Shown: piece by piece, positions 9,956 through 18,667 of the stretch
How the letters are laid out: the number at the start of each line of letters is the position of its first letter
Position numbering within the stretch: position 1 is the stretch's first letter
Origin: Planctobacterium marinum
GTDB lineage: Bacteria; Pseudomonadota; Gammaproteobacteria; Enterobacterales; Alteromonadaceae
Assembly (NCBI RefSeq): GCF_036322805.1
Contig: NZ_AP027272.1
Span: forward strand, 1,550,001-1,614,000
DNA: 64,000 nt
Direction: 5' to 3'
Notes under the pieces: generated by a model
Seen by the model: only the letters and a program-made list of their open reading frames with translations
The model's database searches: none
Told to the model about the DNA's origin: nothing
Position numbers and translations under genes: made by a program

Positions 9956-10342
9956 GTGGCTACTAATCTTAATCACAGCTTAACGTTTGATAAATTCTTA
10001 CCTGTGCGCATTAATTCAAATACAAAAGTTATCGCAAAAACGGTTTTTAAACCGGTATCAAATATCGCTGGCCTGTGGCGTAAGTTCCTGACATTTTCAA
10101 AAATAATAAATAGGGACATAGCCTTATTTGTTATAGTTTGGCTCTTCTTTTCTTACTTGGAGGCCTGAGTTCTGCAAATCTGGCAGGACATCAACAGTAT
10201 TTACGGTAATGTCACAACGGCATTGGAGCATAAATATAACAAGTCTTTTAATAAACAGATCAAGTCTGCGGAGCTAAGGCTCATGTCGGAAGATGAGATG
10301 TTTCAAGAGTTACAACAATATCGTGAAAAGCGCGCCATTTAA
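9956..10342 (+). pseudogene. small gene interrupted by an in-frame TGA (or two coupled small genes)
   Basis: A frame opens with GTG at 9956 after GAGGAG and runs 70 codons, ending in a hydrophobic segment (IALFVIVWLFFSYLEA) before TGA at 10166-10168. The same frame stays open for another 57 codons to TAA at 10340-10342, encoding a charged, helical tail (MSEDEMFQELQQYREKRAI). Either a TGG codon mutated to TGA in one gene, or the second half is a separate gene started at CTG 10172, which has GGAGG eight bases upstream. No family recognised. It lies inside the tRNA-Pro islet. Confidence 0.4.
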
Positions 10343-10394
10343 TCTGAGCTGACCTGAATGCTGCCTCAGAAGCTCAAAATCAGATGATAAAAAT

Positions 10395-10490
10395 GGTCAT
10401 TGGCGCTGCTAAGCAGGCACCTGGATTACACCTTGTTGTTTGATTTTTGGGTGTCAGGGGGCGGAGGTTCAAATCCTCTCACACCGACCA
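10395..10490 (+). pseudogene. decayed tRNA-Pro copy
   Basis: Bases 10401-10420 still resemble the D arm of the intact tRNA (TGGCGC.GCT...GCAC) and 10449-10490 match its 3' half almost exactly, including the T arm and CCA, but the acceptor 5' strand is lost and about 16 extra bases sit in the anticodon region. It cannot fold as a tRNA. Confidence 0.65.
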
Positions 10491-10614
10491 AATTCTCTTC
10501 TAATGACACCCAATATTCACTCTCCATCTCTTGTAGGTTGAACTTGAGCACCAGGGATAGTGTAAATGCCGATTTTGCAGGAGCAAAAATCCGCTAGTTC
10601 GACGATTATCTGTA
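10449..10614. repeat. direct repeat copy 2 of the tRNA-Pro 3' half and flank
   Basis: Matches 8919-9036 with scattered substitutions and an insertion of ~40 bp (about 10550-10590) ahead of the last block (TAGTTCGACGATTATCTGT). A third, weaker echo of that last block lies at about 10695-10735 (ACAAAAATCGGCCAGTTCAA). Nothing else is seen in the 433-bp gap 10343-10775. Confidence 0.8.
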
Positions 10615-10775
10615 ACATTCCTCTTTTGGGATTCAAAAACAATCAAACATGTTTATCTTGCTTGGCAGTAATTGCTGTGAGGCGTCTATGTTGTTTTTTC
10701 TAGAACAAAAATCGGCCAGTTCAACAGTCACTTTCAGGATTTACCTGCTAAATTGGCTTTGGCAACAAATCACGC

Positions 10776-12797
10776 TCAATCATTTAACTTGTTAAGTTCA
10801 GCGAGCAAATAGCTTAAGTTAGCAGGCGCAAAATCAAAGCCTTCGCCACTTTCTGAAGGCAATAGGTTGGAAACAATCCCTACCACTCGGCGTTGTTGGT
10901 CTAGTACCGGGCTGCCACTGAGGCCTCTTAGGCTGGCTAAATCCAGGTCTGGCATAGTTATACGCAGGTTGGTATCAGTGGATTTTATGTATTTTCCCGG
11001 ATAAGCGTCCTGGCGACAGGTGGTTTTGGTGGAATAACTGCAGCCATAGGCCGTCAGGGACTCTCCCTCTTCAATTGGGGCTTCACGCAGGCGCAATACC
11101 TGTAAGTTGGAGTGGTTTTCTTTCACTTCAAAGATTAACCAATCTTTACTGAGCACTTTCATGTCCAGGGCTTCTTGTCTGGATTCATTCAATAACCTTC
11201 CCAACTTTACATATTGTTCGGGTGAATGGTTGGGGTAGATTCGCCAGTCAGATATATGTCCTTCGATAGTTACTGAATTCATTGAGGCCGATTTAGCCTC
11301 AAGTAAGGCGTGTTTTACAGTCAATGCGTATAGCTTGTCGCGGTATTCAATCAGAAAACCATTACCGACAAATGGCTTTTCTTTGGTTTCATCCTGATAT
11401 TGAATGTGATTAATACCAGAAAACTGCAGCGCTTGAGGTTGACTACCACCCAGCTGTTCCAGCCAGGCTAAGGTTTGTTCAGCTATACGGTGATCAAAGC
11501 GCTCGCCGGGTTGCGACGGGTTAAAGGCGCGATTGGCTCTTGCGGTGTCATATTCTGATTTTGTGTCGTAGCGCATAAAGGCATGTTCAGCCCCTTCGAT
11601 TTCAATTGCTTTGCTCTTGGGGTTTGACGATAAATTGGCTAAATCAAATGCCCAGTTCTTTTCAATCGCCTGAATATCCAGACTGCCATGCATCATAAAT
11701 ACGGGGGCCTCTATCGAGTGCCAAAGTTCGGTAAAATTATAGCGATTTAAATCACGGAAAAAGCTGTAATGTCGATCAATAACTCGCTCTCCGTCAATAT
11801 TGAGCAGCCGAGCGTTGATGGCCTTTTGGGTTGCTGGATGTTGGGTAATTTCCAGCCAGTCTTTATCACTGTTCAGCCACATGTTTAGCACGGGCTCCAT
11901 CAGGTTTTTATTGCGTTTTGCTTGTACCTCAGAAGCATCAAAGTGTTTGACTGACTGCAACTCATATATGTCGAGCATGTAATCATACCAAGGCTTTAGT
12001 ACACCGCCGTAACCAACTATACCTGTAACGGGTTCGCGATTAGCCACCACCGCGGAGTGCAATACACCTAAACTGTGCCCCCATAAATACACCTTTTCTG
12101 AGTCCACATATGGCTTTTGTTTTAATGCTTTTAGCGCCTGAGTGAAGGCATTGGTTTCGGTGCTAAAGTCGATAACATTACAGTGCTGCACTGATTGGCT
12201 GTCGCCAACTCCCGGTTTTTCTACTCTGAATACTACATAGCCCGCTGCTGCAAACTGCTCAACAAGCTGCTTTGTTGTCGCTTCAGGTGTTATGCCCATG
12301 TCGATTGAACCACAGGTATATCCCTGGATAAAGAAAATGGCAGGGGCCTTACCATGCTCTCCCGCTGGTCGATAGGTGATTGACCTCAGTTGGTTATCCT
12401 TGTAAGTGACTGATTCGTACAACACATCGGCATGCCCACTGACTTCATAGGGCCTGGGCTGCATAGTGCCTGTGCGCGTTATGGTTTCGCCGTCTCGTTC
12501 AAAAGTAACAGCGATGCTTTGTTGGGATTTGAGTGGTTGAACTACAGATAACAACTCAGAGAAATTACTCAAATTCTGGTTATTAATACTAAGGATTTTG
12601 TCACCTGCCTGTAAGCCCAGTGATGAGGCGGTACTGTTGGCTAAAACTCGTTGTAAAACCACTGAACGCTCGCCATTGGCCTGCTCTGGCAGCACACCTA
12701 ACAGCGTACCTCTGATTAATTCTTCTGCGTTTGCCATGAAGCACAATAAAATTAATAGCGACCCGAAAATGTTGAATAAGACTCGTTTTAATATCAT
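10776..12797 (-). CDS. secreted PDZ - alpha/beta-hydrolase - trypsin-like fusion protein
   Basis: 673 residues with a signal peptide (first ~24). Three domains in order: a PDZ domain (about 28-115; SSLGLQAGDKILSINN), an alpha/beta hydrolase (about 125-450) with nucleophile elbow GHSLG (Ser242), Asp374 in GSLD and His405 in GAEHAF, and a chymotrypsin-fold domain (about 460-670) with candidate triad His496 (TVKHALL), Asp552 (KDWLIF) and Ser627 (GLSGSP). Both catalytic sets look intact. The hydrolase resembles dipeptidyl-peptidase/dienelactone-type enzymes. Its start overlaps the stop of the upstream DUF885 gene by 4 bp, so the two form an operon. Likely acts in the periplasm or outside the cell; substrate unknown. 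Confidence 0.88.
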   Translation of the reverse strand: MILKRVLFNIFGSLLILLCFMANAEELIRGTLLGVLPEQANGERSVVLQRVLANSTASSLGLQAGDKILSINNQNLSNFSELLSVVQPLKSQQSIAVTFERDGETITRTGTMQPRPYEVSGHADVLYESVTYKDNQLRSITYRPAGEHGKAPAIFFIQGYTCGSIDMGITPEATTKQLVEQFAAAGYVVFRVEKPGVGDSQSVQHCNVIDFSTETNAFTQALKALKQKPYVDSEKVYLWGHSLGVLHSAVVANREPVTGIVGYGGVLKPWYDYMLDIYELQSVKHFDASEVQAKRNKNLMEPVLNMWLNSDKDWLEITQHPATQKAINARLLNIDGERVIDRHYSFFRDLNRYNFTELWHSIEAPVFMMHGSLDIQAIEKNWAFDLANLSSNPKSKAIEIEGAEHAFMRYDTKSEYDTARANRAFNPSQPGERFDHRIAEQTLAWLEQLGGSQPQALQFSGINHIQYQDETKEKPFVGNGFLIEYRDKLYALTVKHALLEAKSASMNSVTIEGHISDWRIYPNHSPEQYVKLGRLLNESRQEALDMKVLSKDWLIFEVKENHSNLQVLRLREAPIEEGESLTAYGCSYSTKTTCRQDAYPGKYIKSTDTNLRITMPDLDLASLRGLSGSPVLDQQRRVVGIVSNLLPSESGEGFDFAPANLSYLLAELNKLND

Positions 12798-14140
12798 TTA
12801 GAAATAGTCCTTGTCAGAAAGTAAGAAGCGGTTTGTAGCGATACCAGAGGCTGATTAGTGAGCCTCAATATCGTGTTGCGAATAGTTGCGTGGTGCTCAG
12901 CACCGTATTCCGATAGCAATTGTTGAATGAGGGTTTCGATATGATGTTTGCCATACACATAAGTGATCACCTGAACTGGCCAGCGTTTGATCCGCGCTAA
13001 CTCTCGACGGCCAATGGACATGCGATCTGGCAAATAGTGCCGCCATTGCGCCAGGGCTTGTTCATCCGTCCAGCCTTCAAAGTGGATTCCGATATCAATG
13101 AGCACTCGCAACGCTCGTAACACGCGCCACTCAAGCGCATAATGCAGACTGCTCGCTTGCTCAAATACACCAAGTTGCTCACCCAAGGTTTCAACGTATG
13201 CTGCCCACCCTTCTGCCGTCACCAGGGGCAAAGGGAAAAACGTTGAGACGGGGCAAAATGATTGCTGTCGAGACACATAAGATTGCAAGTGATGGCCCGG
13301 GAGGGCCTCGTGCAAATATAACCAATCTACACTTTCAGCTGGGAAATTCTGATCTGTGAAATGGTAGTAAAAGGTTTGATTGTCATTGTTATAGATACCG
13401 GGCGCAGGGAAGCTTTTGGGTAAATTAGAGGGTTTTATCCTCACTGGAGGGATTGCGGGTAGCGTTCCAAATACCTGTTCCAGGTGGTTTACGATTTGCT
13501 GTTCTGTTTTCTTAAAAGCGTGAACTATGCTGTCGTGCTGAGAGCGAGAGAAGCCTGACGGCGGTTTTTTGGCTACCCTGTCCTGAAGAGCCAGGTACTG
13601 AGGGTGCGCCCGGCTCAATTCCTCATGCGCGATGAATTTCAATTGTTCAATTTGTGATGTAATCGATGACCGTTCTGTGTCCAGCAGTAACCATGAATTC
13701 AACCAGTGTACGTACCATTGTTTTCCGTTTGGTAGGTCAGACATGCGCCCTGAATAATTGGTGTCCTCTGGCAGGGCATTCATTAACTTTACCCTGTTGT
13801 GCAGCAAGTTTAGATGAGTTTTTAGATTGTCTTGTCGAAGCTGCTCGCAACCGTCCTCAGGCTGCAATTCAGAGAGGCTTTTATGCCACTCCATTATGGT
13901 AGTGGCATGCAGATTAAAGTGCGACTGGTTATCTTTGAGCCATGCGGAAAAATCCAGTCGGGGTTGCAGAAAAGGCGTTTCAGAAATAGCCCTTTCTAGT
14001 TTTTTTAAAACAATATCGGAATTCGATTCTGCTTGTGTTGAACAACCCAGTAATAGCCAAATCGCTGCAAGGCATATTCCGAGCAAGCGATGTTTTTGGT
14101 GAACTGAGACATTGCCCTGCTTGTATGGGGTCGTATTCAT
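12794..14140 (-). CDS. DUF885-family lipoprotein, predicted metallopeptidase
   Basis: 448 residues. A hydrophobic segment ending LLLGCS (Cys about residue 33) indicates a lipoprotein. The DUF885 hallmark LHEALPGHHLQ, an HExxxGH zinc motif, is at about residue 278, with the family's second block AEGWAAYVE about 30 residues later providing the further Glu. The DUF885 family is usually ~550-600 residues, so this is a short member with a reduced N-terminal half. First gene of a two-gene operon with the PDZ/hydrolase/trypsin-like fusion (4-bp overlap), suggesting joint peptide turnover in the envelope. Confidence 0.85.
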   Translation of the reverse strand: MNTTPYKQGNVSVHQKHRLLGICLAAIWLLLGCSTQAESNSDIVLKKLERAISETPFLQPRLDFSAWLKDNQSHFNLHATTIMEWHKSLSELQPEDGCEQLRQDNLKTHLNLLHNRVKLMNALPEDTNYSGRMSDLPNGKQWYVHWLNSWLLLDTERSSITSQIEQLKFIAHEELSRAHPQYLALQDRVAKKPPSGFSRSQHDSIVHAFKKTEQQIVNHLEQVFGTLPAIPPVRIKPSNLPKSFPAPGIYNNDNQTFYYHFTDQNFPAESVDWLYLHEALPGHHLQSYVSRQQSFCPVSTFFPLPLVTAEGWAAYVETLGEQLGVFEQASSLHYALEWRVLRALRVLIDIGIHFEGWTDEQALAQWRHYLPDRMSIGRRELARIKRWPVQVITYVYGKHHIETLIQQLLSEYGAEHHATIRNTILRLTNQPLVSLQTASYFLTRTISK

Positions 14141-14196
14141 AGGCGATTATTAACTCAGCTTGGTAAACGGTTTTAGCTTTAAATTCTGTTACTTCA

Positions 14197-14718
14197 TTAA
14201 TTCGTATTATCGTTGAAGGGGCCACGAAATCGGGTATCAAATGAGGTTCGATAGAAGGTCCATTTACCGTTATGCTTTTTCATCAGACTTGCAAAATGGC
14301 CGACGAATTTTGTTGGTGGCTGGTCAGGATGATAAAAATGCTCTTCTTTAACCTGGCGTACATAGGCAAGATCACCCAATACATCGATGCTGATAGGATC
14401 GACTTTACTAAATGTTGCATAATTTCCTGCATGCAACCAATCGCTAACTAAAGACAGGTATTCTGCCCGACTGCGCAGACTTTTTTTGTCTCCTGCCATG
14501 TACCAGTTTGTAAAGTCAGGGTGAAATAATTCGGCGTATGCTTCATAGCCAACTTGTTTAGGGGCAAGGGCAACAAATCGATTGAGTTCGATGATTTCTA
14601 ATTGCTCTTCGCTCCAATTCTGTTCGCTAGCCGAATGCTTATCAGGCGCCGCAATACTCGAACTCAAAAAAAGTGAGCCAAAAATTAATGTAAAGATAGA
14701 AAAAGCCAAGGTTTTCAC
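14197..14718 (-). CDS. secreted SnoaL/DUF4440-like protein
   Basis: 173 residues with a signal peptide (FSIFTLIFGSLFLSSSIAA, cleavage about residue 24). The mature part follows the NTF2-like pattern: a first helix with FVALAPKQVGYEAYAELFHPDFTNWYMAG, then strands with DVLGDLAYVRQVKEEHFY and a C-terminal KKHNGKWTFYRTSFDTR strand, as in DUF4440/SnoaL-like folds. No catalytic residues can be assigned. It is divergent from an AraC-type membrane regulator across about 50-140 bp, which may control it. Confidence 0.7.
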   Translation of the reverse strand: MKTLAFSIFTLIFGSLFLSSSIAAPDKHSASEQNWSEEQLEIIELNRFVALAPKQVGYEAYAELFHPDFTNWYMAGDKKSLRSRAEYLSLVSDWLHAGNYATFSKVDPISIDVLGDLAYVRQVKEEHFYHPDQPPTKFVGHFASLMKKHNGKWTFYRTSFDTRFRGPFNDNTN

Positions 14719-14856
14719 GCTGCAACCCTTGTTATTATTGATGTAGAGAAACTAACTGTTGCCATCATGAATGTGTTAATTTCGGCTGAGGTTTACGTTT
14801 TTCTGAACATATTTAACTACATTCAGGCTCTTTCTATCGCCAAAACAGGACAAACA

Positions 14857-16059
14857 ATGGAGCAGACATTTTTAGGTATTATTTACTTTATTGCGCTTAG
14901 TCATGGATTAATGCTGGCGGTATCATTGTTGCGAAGAACCACCTCAAGGGCACCGAGTAGGTGGCTAACAATTATCGCCTTTGTGATCTGTTACAAGTTG
15001 TATGAAGGCGGCGTGTTATACACAGGGCTGTATGAACATGTGGTTCACAGCATTGGATTGTTGCCTTATATGGTGTTAATAATTGGCCCGTTGATTTGGC
15101 TGTATGTTCGACAAGTGACAGGCAAAAAAGCTTTGCCGCGCTGGTTGCTTGTGGCTAATTTTGTTCCCGCTATGGTTATTTGGCTGCTGAATTCTCCGGC
15201 TGTTTTTCGCGGCAGCCAAGAGAAAGTTGCCAGCTGGAATGTGCTACTCAATAGCACCGGAGGCGATTTGCCGACGGTGTATATCGCACTGTTGTTATCA
15301 ATCAAAGCGCATTTAGGGATTTATCTCTATTTAAGCTGGCGCTCCGTGTCAAAGTTTAAGTCGGTGGCAATTAATTTAAGAGCCGATAATAGCAGTGCGC
15401 TTTTATCTAATATGCAGTTCATAGTGGTTGCTTTTTTTGTGTTGGAGCTAACCTGGGTGAGCTTGTTTACGGCACAACAGCTGTTTGGGTTGGGTACGCT
15501 TAACGCCGTTGGCGATATATGGCTGCTGTTTGTTGCCTTTATGGTGCTGGCAATTGGATATATCGGGTTACAGCAGCCAGATTTAGTTTTTACCCCAGAA
15601 GAGTGCAAATTGGCGGAACAACAGGGCGTGGCAGAAAACACACCTGACTCTGATAAGTCCAATGTAAAATACTTTCATTCTGCACTGCCACAGAGCACCA
15701 GCGAAATCTTATCTAAAGAGCTGGAACAGCAGATTCAAAGCCAAAAATTGTATTTGAATGAGAGATTAACCCTCACCGACCTGGCGAAAGCCACCAATAT
15801 GAAAGCGCACACCTTATCACAGATAATCAATCAAAGTATGAAAACCAACTTTTACAAGCTGATCAATGGCTACCGAATCCAATATGCCGTTGACCTGATT
15901 GAAGACAATACAGTGACTTGGTCATTAGAGCGTATCGCACTGGAGTCGGGCTTCAATAACAGAGTAACCTTCAGCAAAGCTTTCAAGGAAATTATGGATT
16001 GCACGCCCTCAGCGTATAAGAAAAAACATCAAACTGATTTGGAGAGTGCAGGGGGCTGA
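14857..16059 (+). CDS. membrane-anchored AraC-family regulator
   Basis: An earlier ATG exists at 14767, but the ATG at 14857 follows AGGA and places the first membrane helix (TFLGIIYFIALSHGLMLAVSLL) at the N terminus, giving ~400 residues. About seven hydrophobic helices fill residues 1-245; a linker precedes the C-terminal AraC DNA-binding domain with two helix-turn-helix units (LTLTDLAKATNMKAHTLSQIIN and SLERIALESGFNNRVTFSKAF, then CTPSAYKKK). The layout is the 7TM-AraC type common in Alteromonadales and Bacteroidetes, presumed to sense a signal at the membrane. Likely target: the divergent secreted gene. Confidence 0.88.
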   Translation: MEQTFLGIIYFIALSHGLMLAVSLLRRTTSRAPSRWLTIIAFVICYKLYEGGVLYTGLYEHVVHSIGLLPYMVLIIGPLIWLYVRQVTGKKALPRWLLVANFVPAMVIWLLNSPAVFRGSQEKVASWNVLLNSTGGDLPTVYIALLLSIKAHLGIYLYLSWRSVSKFKSVAINLRADNSSALLSNMQFIVVAFFVLELTWVSLFTAQQLFGLGTLNAVGDIWLLFVAFMVLAIGYIGLQQPDLVFTPEECKLAEQQGVAENTPDSDKSNVKYFHSALPQSTSEILSKELEQQIQSQKLYLNERLTLTDLAKATNMKAHTLSQIINQSMKTNFYKLINGYRIQYAVDLIEDNTVTWSLERIALESGFNNRVTFSKAFKEIMDCTPSAYKKKHQTDLESAGG

Positions 16060-16067
16060 AAAATAAT

Positions 16068-16457
16068 TCATGTATCGTACTCCGCTCCTGGCTCTATTTG
16101 TACTTCAAGCCGTTGCATGACGCTCTCGTCGATTGCATCTTGGATACCAAAAAAGTAATCCACTTCCACCATAGAGCCTTGTAGCTGAATCGTTACTTTT
16201 TTCTTTCCCACTTTAATCCGTTTTATTTCGTCACAGTCGAATCTTTGTATCAACGGATAGGTGCAACAAAAAAGCCTGTTATTTTTAACTTTGATAGCCA
16301 CTCTTCCTCTGATAAGTACAAGTAGAACTAGCGAGGAGAAAAGAAACGCTTTTACCAACAAATCTAACAACAAATCATCGAAGAAACTAAATCTCAATGT
16401 TGGAATAAAGAAGATAGTTAAAGTAAATAAAAGATTGTAAATAAAAAAAGAATTCAT
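16068..16457 (-). CDS. small two-helix membrane protein
   Basis: 129 residues; two N-terminal hydrophobic segments (about 5-20 and 32-50: FFIYNLLFTLTIFFIP and LVKAFLFSSLVLLVLI) followed by a soluble beta-rich tail (VAIKVKNNRLFCCTYPLI, DEIKRIKVGKKKVTIQL) that reads like the bacterial PH-domain arrangement of small membrane proteins. No function can be assigned. Its 3' end is 9 bp from the convergent AraC gene. Confidence 0.6.
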   Translation of the reverse strand: MNSFFIYNLLFTLTIFFIPTLRFSFFDDLLLDLLVKAFLFSSLVLLVLIRGRVAIKVKNNRLFCCTYPLIQRFDCDEIKRIKVGKKKVTIQLQGSMVEVDYFFGIQDAIDESVMQRLEVQIEPGAEYDT

Positions 16458-16513
16458 AATGCTTTCAACTATTTAAATAAACACAGGGCCTATGGTACTG
16501 CCGCCTGAAACAT

Positions 16514-17800
16514 TTATATCTTCGGCAAACTCAAAACAAACTCACTTCCCGTTCCCGGCTGACTTTTAACCGTCAACGTCCCGTTGTGGGCAAGGGCGAT
16601 CTTTCGACAAAGGTAAAGTCCTAGTCCAACGCCTTCGTGGGAGCGGTTTTCAATTTTTTCCACTCGGTAAAATGGCTCAAAAATCTTGTCTTGCAAGGCT
16701 TCGGGTATTCCCGGCCCTCTGTCGTTAACGGTAAAGATAAAATCGCTGTCGGTTTGCGTAACGCTTAATTTGGTTTCAGAGCCTCCGGGGGCATAGGTAA
16801 TGGCGTTTTTTAGCAGGTTGCGCAGCAAAAATTTAATTCTGCCAATATCCAGTTGAATGGCTTCTTCCGGTATATCCGCATTAACCTTGATGAACTCTGC
16901 ATTATCCTGTTCCGCCAATAACTCATCTATCAAACTCGGCAAATAGTAGTTTGATAAGTGCAATACTTTATGGCCTTGCTCAAGTCGCTCTGCTTCGAGT
17001 AATTGCTCAATCAATCGGTCCATTTGCGTGATGTCTTTATTGAGTTCGGCACTGACAGTGGATTCTTCAAGCATAGCGAGTGATATCTTCATTCTGGCCA
17101 TGGGGGTTCTGAGCTCATGACTGATGGCCAATAATAATTCGCTCTTAGCATCAAACAGTTGTTGTAAATCCGCCGCCATTTTATTCAGTCCATGAGTCAG
17201 CTCTGCCAGCTCAGTGTTGGGGTGTTTGTGGATGCGATAATGGAATTGTCCCTGGCTGACTCGTTGTGCGCACCTTGTGGCTTCTGTAATGGGGGTGAGC
17301 CAGCGGCGCAGCGCCCGATAACTCAAGACAAAAACCCCCAACGCTGCGAACCAGGGCCAGTACTCCATCCAGCCCGGCGCAAATAAAAGGCTGGCAGGTA
17401 AGGTCGTTAATGCCACCCAGGTGTCGCCTTTATTGGCGATGAGATAGTAGCGAAAACGATATTTAGCAAAATACACCTGCTCTATCGGCTCGGCATTGCT
17501 TAAGATATTTTCAATGTCGGGGAAATTATCCCAGGTGGTCCAAATTTGCTCGCCTCTGGTGACTTTTACATCCACCATAGGCTGATCGAATTCGGCTCTG
17601 ATTTGATTAACGTCGATGTCCTTGTCATGAAAACGTGTCAACTTCTCATAGATTTGCTCGTGATTTGCAAGGATTGAGTCTTTTATTTCAGCCTCTGAGT
17701 AGGTAAAAAATCCGAGCGTGATAAAACCCGCCAACAGGACGGTGGTAACGTTGAACAACAGAAAAAATCGGGCGTATAAGCCCATTTTAGGCAAGCGCAA
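16514..17800 (-). CDS. sensor histidine kinase, RstB/CpxA-like
   Basis: 428 residues: TM1 at about 10-30, a periplasmic loop of ~120 residues, TM2 at about 135-155, a HAMP linker, then HisKA with the phosphorylated His in ISHELRTPMARMK, and HATPase with N box RNLLKNAITYA, G1 DRGPGIPE, F box FEPFYRVE and G2 GVGLGLYL. All catalytic boxes are intact. Encoded 5 bp after the response regulator. Kinase and regulator resemble E. coli RstB/RstA more than EnvZ/OmpR; an RstA-like box upstream supports this. Confidence 0.92.
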   Translation of the reverse strand: MRLPKMGLYARFFLLFNVTTVLLAGFITLGFFTYSEAEIKDSILANHEQIYEKLTRFHDKDIDVNQIRAEFDQPMVDVKVTRGEQIWTTWDNFPDIENILSNAEPIEQVYFAKYRFRYYLIANKGDTWVALTTLPASLLFAPGWMEYWPWFAALGVFVLSYRALRRWLTPITEATRCAQRVSQGQFHYRIHKHPNTELAELTHGLNKMAADLQQLFDAKSELLLAISHELRTPMARMKISLAMLEESTVSAELNKDITQMDRLIEQLLEAERLEQGHKVLHLSNYYLPSLIDELLAEQDNAEFIKVNADIPEEAIQLDIGRIKFLLRNLLKNAITYAPGGSETKLSVTQTDSDFIFTVNDRGPGIPEALQDKIFEPFYRVEKIENRSHEGVGLGLYLCRKIALAHNGTLTVKSQPGTGSEFVLSLPKI

Positions 17801-17805
17801 ATTGA

Positions 17806-18534
17806 TTATCCTGTTCGTTTGGCTGCAAAGGTGTAGCCAGCATTGCGCAGGGTTTTAATAAAACGAGCCTGTTGTGGGTTATCCCCCAGTTTTTGTCGCA
17901 AACGGCTCATCAAAATATCGATTGAGCGACTGTAAACATCGGCATCGATACCCTTTAATTCGTTCAGTAATTCATCCCGGTTAAAAACGCGGCCGGGCTG
18001 GCCTGCCAGTAACGTCAGTAAACGAAATTCCATACCAGTAAGGTTGAGTTCTTCGCCATCAAGTATCACCTTGTGGTGTTTGGGATGGATGGTTAAGTGC
18101 TCATAGTGCCAGACATCTGGCTCGGAATCCGTTACTGGTTTTCGCCGCAACAGCACTTGAATTCGGGCAACCAGCTCTCTGGGCTCAAAGGGTTTGGCCA
18201 GATAGTCGTCCGCACCAATTTCCAGGCCCAGTACCTTATCGGTTAGCTCGCCACGAGCCGTTAGCATGATGATGGGGATTTCATTATCGGCCCGGATTTC
18301 TTTGCACAAACTAAAGCCATCGGTTTCAGGTAACATCACATCCAGTAGCAATAAATCAGGCGACATTGACGACAGTTTCATTCTGCCCTCTGTTGGCGAA
18401 TGAGCAACAATCAGCTCCAGATCATACTGGGCAAAATACCCCGTCAATCGTTCGCACAGGGCTTCATCGTCGTCGATAATGAGAACTTTTCCTTTCATAA
18501 CCACCACATCATAGCTTTCATCTTTAGTTTGCAC
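17806..18534 (-). CDS. OmpR-family response regulator, RstA-like
   Basis: Receiver domain with acidic pair IIDDDEA, phospho-acceptor Asp in LLLLDVMLP and the Lys in LAKPF, followed by a winged-helix output domain ending IDILMSRLRQKLGDNPQQARFIKTLRNAGYTF. The frame can start at GTG 18534 or at ATG 18498 (MKGKVLIIDDDE); the inner ATG gives the usual receiver N terminus and I think it likely. First gene of the pair with the downstream kinase. A box matching the RstA consensus lies 39 bp upstream, between this gene and the divergent Spy/CpxP-like gene. Confidence 0.92.
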   Translation of the reverse strand: MQTKDESYDVVVMKGKVLIIDDDEALCERLTGYFAQYDLELIVAHSPTEGRMKLSSMSPDLLLLDVMLPETDGFSLCKEIRADNEIPIIMLTARGELTDKVLGLEIGADDYLAKPFEPRELVARIQVLLRRKPVTDSEPDVWHYEHLTIHPKHHKVILDGEELNLTGMEFRLLTLLAGQPGRVFNRDELLNELKGIDADVYSRSIDILMSRLRQKLGDNPQQARFIKTLRNAGYTFAAKRTG

Positions 18535-18572
18535 CTATTCAATGGATAAACCAATGCTCAATGCTCAAATGT

Positions 18573-18586
18573 TACGTTTCGTTACT
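18573..18586. promoter_or_regulatory. RstA-like operator
   Basis: TACGTTTCGTTACT fits the published RstA box (TACATNTNGTTACA) at all but two of the fixed positions. A further GTTACA half-site lies at 18626-18631. It sits in the divergent promoter region of the response regulator and the Spy/CpxP-like gene, as expected for autoregulation plus control of a target. Confidence 0.6.
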
Positions 18587-18667
18587 TAGCGTTGCACTAG
18601 CGAAAAGAAGCACTTGTGCTACTGCGTTACATTAGCCTCGAATCACAACACCACAAGGAAACTTCAA

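Noticed and set aside
10166-10168. Selenocysteine at the in-frame TGA
   Set aside because: No conserved Cys/Sec context and no recognisable SECIS-type hairpin directly downstream; mutation or reinitiation is simpler.
10400-10597. A 65-codon ORF across the second tRNA-Pro repeat
   Set aside because: It only reads through the decayed tRNA and its flank; a similar ORF runs across the intact tRNA at 8870, so both are by-products of the repeat.
16458-16513. Possible additional small gene between the RstB-like kinase and the two-helix membrane protein
   Set aside because: The gap is only 56 bp and has no ORF of useful length.
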